Assembly (NCBI GenBank): GCA_002345505.1
Contig: DDWJ01000002.1
Coordinates: forward strand, 1-37,869
DNA: 37,869 bases
DNA from: Caryophanales bacterium UBA2289
GTDB lineage: Bacteria; Bacillota_I; Bacilli_A; Izemoplasmatales; Hujiaoplasmataceae
Direction of reading: 5' to 3'
Position 1 is the first letter of the stretch, and every line of letters starts with the position of its first letter. The notes below the pieces were generated by a model that made no database searches, was not told where the DNA came from, and worked only from the letters and a program-made list of their open reading frames with translations. Below, piece after piece: positions 31,598 to 37,869 of the stretch. Position numbers and translations under genes: made by a program.

Positions 31598-34009
31598 TTA
31601 ACTCTTTGCTTTCATTGGCCAAAACTTGATTAAATCTTTTCGATAAATTGAAAATAAGATATAAGTTGATTCCATCAACAATAATAACATCAAGAAACTA
31701 GGAGTATCCAAATCAACAAGTCTAAAGAATTCTCTTAAACCTGGGAACGTAAAGGCAAAGATACTCGCTACCCCAGAAACAAAGATTAAAATCGTCTTTC
31801 TACTATTAAGCGGAATGCTTACATTTACTAAAACCATCCAATAAGCGAAAGTCGCAGCCATTATCCCTACAGTTGAAATCTCTTGTTGGCTTAACAGATT
31901 AAAAGCGCTTGAAACCCAAAATACCGCCATTAAATTGATGATAATAATAAAAGCGCCTGGAAGAACATTCTTCATAACATTCTTTAAGAAATTGCCGTGG
32001 AACCTCCTTGTGTTAGGTTCTAGCGCAATGATAAATGAAGGCACCCCAATAATAAAGGTTTCAATCACAAACATTTGCACTGGCTCAAACGGATAGATTC
32101 TCGTTGTAAACAAAAGAATAAATGTCAATAATATTGTATACAGCGTTTTTACCAAATATAGAACTGAAGCTTTTTCTAAATTAGAAACAATTTGTCGACC
32201 CTGTTTAACAACACTTGGTAAAGCGCCAAAATCGTCACTTAACAACACTAAATGCGAAATATTTCTCGAAGCGTCAGTACCACTGGCTAAAGCCACGGAC
32301 ACATCAGCTTGCTTCAAAGCTAAAACGTCATTAACTCCATCGCCAATCATACAAACTTTACGGTTATGATACTGTAAATGTTCAATTAATAATTTCTTTT
32401 GGTGCGGCTTAACCCGTCCAAACACATTATAATTAAGTGCAATTTGCTCTAACTCGCTATCTTTTACATTCTCTAAAGAAATGCATTTATCCGCATCAAT
32501 CACACTCGCTCTCTTTGCGATAGCACTAACCGTCATCGCATTATCACCAGAAATAACTTTAACATTAACGCTTGCACTATTAAAGTTCTGAATTGTCGCA
32601 ATTGCACTATCCCTAATATTATCATCGATAATTACAATTGCTATCGGCGTTACATTACCGCTGATCTTATCGTCTTTAATCTTAGCTACCTTAGCTAACA
32701 ATAAAACTCTTTTACCTTCTAAAGCATGATTCTCAACTTGCTTCTTAATCTTGCTATACTTTGAATAAATCATTTCCGGTGCGCCAATAGTGTAAATACC
32801 ACTAGAAAACTCAACCAAAGAATACTTATTCTGCGAATCAAAATTAACAACATTCTTCGCTTTTAATAATTCTTCTTTTCCAAAATAATCTTTCAAAGCA
32901 CTTGCAGTTTGATTATTATCTTTCAAAGCATAATTCATTGAACAAATAATCTTCTTTATAGTACTATCATTATAATCATCAAGACTAATAACCGATTTCT
33001 CAATTCTCTCAAAACCTTCAACCTTCATCGTCCCATCGGTTATGGTTCCGGTTTTATCTAAACAAAGCGTATCAACCCTTGCTAATGTTTCAATAGAATA
33101 AAGTTCTTGAACCAAAGTCTTGTTCTTAGCTAATTTAATAACCGAAGTCGCAAATGTTACAGTAGTTAATAAAAATAACCCTGAAGGAACCATCGCAACC
33201 ATTGACCCAGCCATCTTTACCAAAGCATCTTTATACAACACATCGTTCGCAATAAAATCCGGTAAATAATCAAAACCTGATCTTCTGAAAGCATTATAAA
33301 AAGTCATCAATCCTAGCGGCACAATAATTATCCCAATCAGTTTCAATAACTTTCTTAAACTCCCTAAAATAACACTCTTAGGCTTTGCTAGAGTCTTAAC
33401 CTTAGCCTGTAAACTCTCAATGTAATTATCTTTTCCAACTGCAACTGCTCTTGCATAAGCCTCACCGTTGATAACATAACTACCGCTTAATAACTTATCG
33501 CCAACGTTTTTAACGATTGAATGCGATTCACCGGTAAGATTTGCTTCATTGACTGAAATTACCCCGTATTCCACAATCGAATCAGTAATAATTTGCTTTC
33601 CGGCATCCAACAAAAATATTTCATCAATAACCAAATCATCAACCGCTATCTCAACCTCAAGACCTTCTCTAATAACCTTGACTTTAGAATCGGTAATAAG
33701 CGATAACTTCTTAATAATCGATCTAGCTTTAAACTCTTGGAAAATACCAATTAAAGTGTTTGCCAGGGCAATCACAATGAACCAGGTATTCTCATAGCTC
33801 TTAATAGACACTAATAGTAACGCAATAACAGCTAAAATTAAGTTAAAATAAGAAAAGAGATTACTACTAATAATCTTCCAAGGGCTCTTTAAATTTGATT
33901 TTACCGAACGATTTGTTTTACCAGAAGCAATTCGTTCATTAACTTCAAGACTCGTAAGTCCCAAAGGTTTATACGCTTCAATTTGTTCTTTCTTCTTTGC
34001 CAATTTCAT
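31598..34009 (-). CDS. P-type cation-transporting ATPase (CtpE-like)
   Basis: 803 aa from the ATG at 34009 (a GTG at 34012 is adjacent). Actuator loop LTGES (158-162), phosphorylation site CLDKTGTIT with Asp318, nucleotide domain (SVSGDNAMTVSAIAKRA), hinge MIGDGVNDVLALKQADVSVAL, and about ten membrane helices. The M4 motif reads PSGL (275-278), not the PEGL of Ca2+/Mg2+ pumps, and the following TLVQELYSIETLARVDTLCLDK matches a CtpE-like group, so the ion is not predictable here. First gene of the glgA-DUF-glgC operon, 32 bases before glgA. The predicted promoter leaves almost no leader. Confidence 0.9.
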   Translation of the reverse strand: MKLAKKKEQIEAYKPLGLTSLEVNERIASGKTNRSVKSNLKSPWKIISSNLFSYFNLILAVIALLLVSIKSYENTWFIVIALANTLIGIFQEFKARSIIKKLSLITDSKVKVIREGLEVEIAVDDLVIDEIFLLDAGKQIITDSIVEYGVISVNEANLTGESHSIVKNVGDKLLSGSYVINGEAYARAVAVGKDNYIESLQAKVKTLAKPKSVILGSLRKLLKLIGIIIVPLGLMTFYNAFRRSGFDYLPDFIANDVLYKDALVKMAGSMVAMVPSGLFLLTTVTFATSVIKLAKNKTLVQELYSIETLARVDTLCLDKTGTITDGTMKVEGFERIEKSVISLDDYNDSTIKKIICSMNYALKDNNQTASALKDYFGKEELLKAKNVVNFDSQNKYSLVEFSSGIYTIGAPEMIYSKYSKIKKQVENHALEGKRVLLLAKVAKIKDDKISGNVTPIAIVIIDDNIRDSAIATIQNFNSASVNVKVISGDNAMTVSAIAKRASVIDADKCISLENVKDSELEQIALNYNVFGRVKPHQKKLLIEHLQYHNRKVCMIGDGVNDVLALKQADVSVALASGTDASRNISHLVLLSDDFGALPSVVKQGRQIVSNLEKASVLYLVKTLYTILLTFILLFTTRIYPFEPVQMFVIETFIIGVPSFIIALEPNTRRFHGNFLKNVMKNVLPGAFIIIINLMAVFWVSSAFNLLSQQEISTVGIMAATFAYWMVLVNVSIPLNSRKTILIFVSGVASIFAFTFPGLREFFRLVDLDTPSFLMLLLLMESTYILFSIYRKDLIKFWPMKAKS

Positions 34010-34020
34010 CACCTATAACA

Positions 34021-34050
34021 ATTATACCAAAAAAAGCTTTAAAAAGACAA
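34021..34050 (-). promoter_or_regulatory. Promoter of the ATPase-glgA-DUF-glgC operon
   Basis: TTGTCT (34045-34050), 18-base spacer, perfect TATAAT (34021-34026). The -10 ends only 12 bases before the ATG, so the transcript would start at or next to the start codon. Confidence 0.6.
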
Positions 34051-34056
34051 CTCACG

Positions 34057-34086
34057 AAAAAAAAAGAACACTAAAATTTAGTGTTC
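34057..34086 (-). terminator. Terminator of the nucleoside kinase gene
   Basis: GAACACTAAA/TTTAGTGTTC perfect 10-bp inverted repeat (34066-34086) followed on the minus strand by a run of nine T. It includes the stop codon. Confidence 0.88.
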
Positions 34087-35700
34087 AAATATACTTCCAC
34101 CGATAAATTCTCTTAAAAGCGAATTTTGCGGTACATATGAAGCATCAATTGCCTTAAAATACTTTAAAAACTTTAATAATCTGTTAGCTTGAATAAAATG
34201 ATGGCTTCCTTTTTCAATATGCTTTAATGCATTCTCCGCAAAAACCTTTAAAACTGCAAATTCATAAGTTAATTCAGAATTAAAAATATAATCGGCATTT
34301 TCAATATGAGGATAAATCCAACGATATTCTCCTCTTCTAACAGATGGCCACATATCAAGTGTTTCTTCAGGGGTTGTATTCCTAAACTGTAAGTCCCTAA
34401 CAATTCTTCGAAGCAACCTTAAATCCGTTAAGTTAATTGGATTATTATAATCAATGTTAATTTGAGTAAACGGAGAAATATAGATCTTAAATTTCTTGTT
34501 TTGCGGAATACTATTTGATAATTCATTATTAAGCGCATGAATGCCTTCAATAATGATTGGCGTAGATTTATCAATTGTAAATGAATCAGTCATTCTTCTT
34601 TGTTTTAATTTAAAATCATAATAAGGTAAAGTAACGCTTTTACCAGAAATCAAATCTAAAATATTTTGATTGAACAAATCAAGATCTAATGAATGCAAAT
34701 GTTCTAAGTCAGGTTGACCAAACTCATCTAGCGGAGCTTTCTCAACCGGTAAGTAATAATTATCGATTGAAATCATTAAAGGTTTCAGACCCTTATTTTT
34801 TAAAGCTATTTCCAATCTTTTAGAAAAAGTAGTTTTTCCTGAAGAAGATGGACCAGCTATTGCTATTAGTCTAATATCTTTCTTGTGAGAAATCATACTA
34901 GAAAGTTCTTCCAATTGTTCATCATGACGATTTTCACATTTTTGAACAAATGTTTTAATATCGCAACTTTCAATACATTTATTCATCTTGTAAATCATGT
35001 CAACGCCTAAATCAATCGCCCAGTTCTCACTCTTGTTTAAAACGTTGAAAAACTTCGGTGAATCAGAAAACTCAGGAATTTCGCCTTTTTCTTCTCGTCT
35101 TGGATATTGAACCAAAAACCCTGGATTCAAATATACAATTTCATAATCCTTTAAATATCCAGTCGAAGGAACCATATAACCATACATATAGTTTTTATAA
35201 TTATCACACTTATAAATATTAACATTTTCATGTCGATATTCTAAAGTATTAACCTTATCTAAATAACCTAACTTTTCATAATACTCTCTAGCGGCTTCAA
35301 TCGTAATTTGTTTTCTTGTAATATCAATATCTTCAGAAATAATCTTATTCATTTCTTTAATGATATTATCCAACATCTCTTTAGTAATTGTCTTATTAAC
35401 GCCTCTGCCAAAGATACCCATCGAAATACTGTTAGAAAACTTAATTTGAACTTCCGGATAAATTCTAAAAGCTGCCATACAAACTAAAAATCTCATGCTT
35501 GTCGCATAAATCCTCGTTGAATCATAAAATGAATAATCCAAAAATTCAATTTCTGCGTCATAACTAACGCGGTATGATAATTCTCTTAAACGGTTATTTA
35601 CCAAAGCTGCGTAATAAGTACCCGGATACTCTTTTACAAGCTCTTTTAGATAAACCGGTTGGTTAAACTCCCTAACTTTTCCTTTAATTGTTAACTTCAT
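34078..35700 (-). CDS. Nucleoside kinase with N-terminal TGS and ThrRS-like SAD domains
   Basis: 540 aa from the ATG at 35700 (GAGGTG six bases upstream; a GTG at 35709 overlaps that site). Order: TGS domain (1-55), a threonyl-tRNA synthetase-like second additional domain (about 60-240), then a uridine-kinase-type P-loop domain (about 275-500) with GPSSSGKTT (283-291), ISIDNYYLP, PYYDFKLKQRR and IIIEGIHALN. This three-part architecture is known in Firmicutes and annotated as nucleoside or uridine kinase. The N-terminal domains may sense tRNA or nucleotides; that is inference. Single gene between terminators. Confidence 0.88.
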   Translation of the reverse strand: MKLTIKGKVREFNQPVYLKELVKEYPGTYYAALVNNRLRELSYRVSYDAEIEFLDYSFYDSTRIYATSMRFLVCMAAFRIYPEVQIKFSNSISMGIFGRGVNKTITKEMLDNIIKEMNKIISEDIDITRKQITIEAAREYYEKLGYLDKVNTLEYRHENVNIYKCDNYKNYMYGYMVPSTGYLKDYEIVYLNPGFLVQYPRREEKGEIPEFSDSPKFFNVLNKSENWAIDLGVDMIYKMNKCIESCDIKTFVQKCENRHDEQLEELSSMISHKKDIRLIAIAGPSSSGKTTFSKRLEIALKNKGLKPLMISIDNYYLPVEKAPLDEFGQPDLEHLHSLDLDLFNQNILDLISGKSVTLPYYDFKLKQRRMTDSFTIDKSTPIIIEGIHALNNELSNSIPQNKKFKIYISPFTQINIDYNNPINLTDLRLLRRIVRDLQFRNTTPEETLDMWPSVRRGEYRWIYPHIENADYIFNSELTYEFAVLKVFAENALKHIEKGSHHFIQANRLLKFLKYFKAIDASYVPQNSLLREFIGGSIFEH

Positions 35701-35785
35701 ATTCTTCACCTCAAATTTTAGAGTGTATTACTATTTTACTACTTTTTAATAAATTTTCAAGAAAAAATCTTTTATTTCCTTTATA

Positions 35786-35814
35786 CTGACAAATAGAGCT
35801 GAGTTTGATATAAT
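35786..35814 (+). promoter_or_regulatory. Promoter of the membrane protein gene
   Basis: CTGACA (35786-35791), 17-base spacer, TATAAT (35809-35814) with an extended TG at 35806-35807. AGGAGGT lies about seven bases before the ATG at 35837. Confidence 0.8.
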
Positions 35815-35836
35815 AATCAATTAGGAGGTATGAATA

Positions 35837-36625
35837 ATGACCATCAAAGACTTCTTCACAACCACCGGAATGGACGACCATCCGACTAAGTATTTATTTG
35901 GTCCGTATCATCTTATATATTTCCTAATATTTATCCTTTCTTTTTTCATTGTTTTTAAACTAGTTAAAAAGATGGAAAGAAAAAAACAAGACCGATTCAT
36001 CAACATTTCTTTAATCGCAATATTAATTCTCAAATATGCAACAGAGGTATTATTTATCTTTGAGTATTACACTCTCGATCAACAACTCTCAAACTATGCT
36101 CATCCGTTTTTAAATATCAATACCTTCTTTTCCTTTCAACTTTGTGGAGTTATGAATATCGTTTTACCAATAGTGATTTGGTTCGACATCAAACCGTTAA
36201 AGCCTTTTGTTTACCTTACCTCAATCCTCGGTGGCTTAGCTGTAGTATTCTACCCAGTTACTGTTTTATATGGACAACCTTTACAAATAAACCTGCCAAT
36301 GTTTAGAAGCATACTAGTTCATTTCTTCTTAGTCTTAATACCTCTTGTTTTAATTAACCGAGGCGATATCTTGATAAAGAAAAAAGACTCCATTAGTTTA
36401 ACAATAGGAATCTTTTCTGTAGCCGCTTGGGCGATGGTTGGCAATCTATTTATCGATAAAACCGCTAATAACATGTATTTGATGGATAACCCTTTTAGAA
36501 TCGCTCAAATACCTCTATTAGGGGATATTCCAGATGGCTACCATGTGTTTATTTTAGCTATCATGGTTTTTATAGGATACCTTATTGTTTATAATATAGT
36601 ACGAATATTTCAAAAAAAAGCCTAG
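35837..36625 (+). CDS. Multi-pass membrane protein, possibly YwaF/TIGR02206-like
   Basis: 262 aa with about seven hydrophobic helices spread over the whole length; cytosolic loops are basic (KLVKKMERKKQDR; RGDILIKKKDS). An N-terminal LFGPYHLIYF and a central FFSFQLCGVMNIVLPIVIWF resemble the helix-with-H and LCxxxxxxxP elements of the YwaF/TMEM164-like group, a weak resemblance. No enzymatic motif can be claimed. Strong own promoter and ribosome-binding site, own terminator, so independently expressed. Confidence 0.6.
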   Translation: MTIKDFFTTTGMDDHPTKYLFGPYHLIYFLIFILSFFIVFKLVKKMERKKQDRFINISLIAILILKYATEVLFIFEYYTLDQQLSNYAHPFLNINTFFSFQLCGVMNIVLPIVIWFDIKPLKPFVYLTSILGGLAVVFYPVTVLYGQPLQINLPMFRSILVHFFLVLIPLVLINRGDILIKKKDSISLTIGIFSVAAWAMVGNLFIDKTANNMYLMDNPFRIAQIPLLGDIPDGYHVFILAIMVFIGYLIVYNIVRIFQKKA

Positions 36626-36645
36626 AAATTTTCTAGGCTTTTATT
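36616..36645. terminator. Bidirectional terminator between membrane protein and anti-sigma gene
   Basis: AAGCCTAGAAA/TTTCTAGGCTT (36618-36640), with A run on the left and T run on the right; contains the plus-strand stop codon. Confidence 0.85.
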
Positions 36646-37429
36646 CTTCATAAAGTTCATAAAGTTCATAAATTTCCATATTTAGTAAACTAATAAAATC
36701 ACTTTCAGTAGAGAACTCCTCATTACTGTTAAAAATCATAATAACCAAACTTAATCTCAAATCACTTACTTCATAATCAGCGACTATTTCCGAAAAAGAT
36801 CTTCCCTGTTCAATGTTAGGAATATAATCATCATTGGTATTATTATAATCGAAACTTCCGTCCGGTGTCATCGGTATCGCAGCTTCAGTGCCTGATGTAA
36901 ACTCTACCTCGTTAAAATCACCTGCTAAGACAATTGTTTTGACGTTAATCGGGGTTGAATAGATAATTATTTGACTGATTGCATCTCTCCTATTTGCTTC
37001 GGCATCTATACCATATAAGACATATAAATTATTGTTTACACTCAATCCTTCCTCTTCATAGAAAAGATAAATCATGTGTAAAGCTACATGCAATTTATTA
37101 TACTTAAGATCATTGTATAAATCAGTCATAGGTAAATCATCATCTGTCGTTTTAACACCGATTACGCGATTAAAACGGTTTAGTTCTAATTCGATACTAG
37201 GATTGACTTCAACTTGCAGATAGCTGACCGGATTTAAATTTAAATACATGAAACCGCCCATTCCCACAAGAAATAACACCGCCAAACTTACCATCGCATA
37301 ACGGAAATAATTCCTTTGCGTTTTTCTTTCAAAAGGAAGATAACTTTTAACATTTAAATCATCATAATTATTAACAATATTAAATTTTGCGTTTGCTTTT
37401 AAATCAGCTTTAAACTCTTTAAATTTCAT
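36641..37429 (-). CDS. RsgI-like membrane anti-sigma factor
   Basis: 262 aa. A cytosolic N-terminal region of about 42 basic residues would bind the sigma factor, one transmembrane helix spans about 43-64, and an external domain follows. Directly after the helix is VEVNPSIELELNRFNRVIGV (73-92), the conserved block of RsgI-type anti-sigma factors; the family is known to self-cleave at an Asn-Pro bond, here Asn76-Pro77. The remaining external part (about 95-262) is acidic, with no carbohydrate-binding module recognised. The start overlaps the sigma gene by 11 bases with GGAGA upstream, so both are coupled. Confidence 0.75.
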   Translation of the reverse strand: MKFKEFKADLKANAKFNIVNNYDDLNVKSYLPFERKTQRNYFRYAMVSLAVLFLVGMGGFMYLNLNPVSYLQVEVNPSIELELNRFNRVIGVKTTDDDLPMTDLYNDLKYNKLHVALHMIYLFYEEEGLSVNNNLYVLYGIDAEANRRDAISQIIIYSTPINVKTIVLAGDFNEVEFTSGTEAAIPMTPDGSFDYNNTNDDYIPNIEQGRSFSEIVADYEVSDLRLSLVIMIFNSNEEFSTESDFISLLNMEIYELYELYEE

Positions 37430-37869
37430 AATTATCTCCTTTCAAAAATTCTTTCATTTTCTTGACTGCCTTAACATAAAGCCATGAGATTGTGCCTAAA
37501 GGTTTATCCATAATTATTGATAACTCCTTATGCGTCAATCCTTCTAAGACATGTAATAAAAAGATATTCAACTCATCTTTATCTAATATGCTTAAAGCCT
37601 TGTTAATCATTTCTCTTCTTTCGGTTTTTATCTCCACATGATCATAATAAGAAAAACTGCTAAAATCATCCACTTTGGTGATTTTTTTTCTTTTATTATA
37701 CTCATTAATTGCGAGATTCTTACCAATTGTAATTAGATAAGATAAAACATTTTTAACCTTGTAATCATTTAATTTTTCTAAAAACTTCAAATAGGTATCC
37801 TGAACGATATCTTCAGCTAAAGATTTATCGCGAATTATCGGCAAAACCACAAAGAAGATTTGGCGATAA
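37419..37869 (-). CDS. ECF-type RNA polymerase sigma factor, 5' end outside the window
   Basis: At least 149 codons. The frame stays open to the right edge (codons before the GTG at 37850 read YRQIFFV), which fits region 2 of sigma factors, so that GTG is not the start and the N-terminus lies beyond 37869. Region 2: IRDKSLAEDIVQDTYLKFLEKL ... NVLSYLITIGKNLAINEYNKRKK. Region 4: ALSILDKDELNIFLLHVLEGLTHKELSIIMDKPLGTISWLYVKAVKKMKEFL, a helix-turn-helix for the -35 element. Controlled by the membrane anti-sigma factor encoded next. Confidence 0.88.
   Translation of the reverse strand, partial: YRQIFFVVLPIIRDKSLAEDIVQDTYLKFLEKLNDYKVKNVLSYLITIGKNLAINEYNKRKKITKVDDFSSFSYYDHVEIKTERREMINKALSILDKDELNIFLLHVLEGLTHKELSIIMDKPLGTISWLYVKAVKKMKEFLKGDNYEI

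Overview
The window is A+T-rich, with strong Shine-Dalgarno sites, TTGACA/TATAAT-type promoters and many hairpin-plus-T-run terminators, so it looks like a low-GC Gram-positive (Bacillota/Mycoplasmatota side) chromosome. TGA serves as a stop and Trp is TGG, so this is the standard code, which excludes the Mycoplasma/Spiroplasma code. Gene content (standalone rarA, pyruvate phosphate dikinase, glgC/glgA, TGS-domain nucleoside kinase, lone obgE with rpmA/rplU) would suit an Acholeplasma/Izemoplasma-like or related Firmicute. That placement is inference. No IS element, phage gene, integrase or CRISPR array was seen; this is mostly core chromosome with small accessory units.

Layout. 1-1000: an AbrB-type antitoxin/RelE-type toxin pair (minus strand). 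1000-4040: a DtxR-family metal repressor divergent from feoA-feoB, with two identical 18-bp palindromes (one at the feoA promoter start, one between feoA and feoB). 4050-5280: rarA. 5300-8580: nadA-nadB-PHP phosphatase operon with 1-base stop/start overlaps. 8580-9070: about 500 bases without a supported gene. 9100-10080: asparaginase. 10180-11700: a minus-strand operon of lipoprotein, LytTR regulator and DUF3021-like membrane protein. 11740-16240: ruvA, obgE, GNAT, galK, rpmA and rplU, with a consensus promoter and possible L21 leader. 16310-17320: alpha/beta hydrolase. 17330-19500: one long protein joining a complete GNAT acetyltransferase to a complete GH13 alpha-glucosidase. 19610-19940: three tandem tRNA-Arg genes. 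19980-21260: coaD, rsmD and a structured RNA that has the architecture of 6S RNA. 21300-23220: membrane-anchored glycerophosphodiester phosphodiesterase. 23250-25950: ppdK. 25980-28290: ABC transporter pair. 28380-28530: tRNA-Thr. 28530-34050: P-type ATPase, glgA, small DUF protein, glgC operon. 34060-35700: nucleoside kinase. 35790-36640: integral membrane protein. 36640-end: RsgI-like anti-sigma factor and an ECF sigma factor that runs off the right edge.

The most interesting items are the GNAT-GH13 fusion, the probable 6S RNA placed so close to rsmD that rsmD has no separate promoter space, the two-operator iron-uptake control region, the L27 gene with a deviant N-terminal extension and no prp beside it, the lipoprotein/LytTR/DUF3021 unit, and a P-type ATPase heading the glycogen operon on a possibly leaderless mRNA. 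All functions are read from sequence patterns by eye; no search was run.
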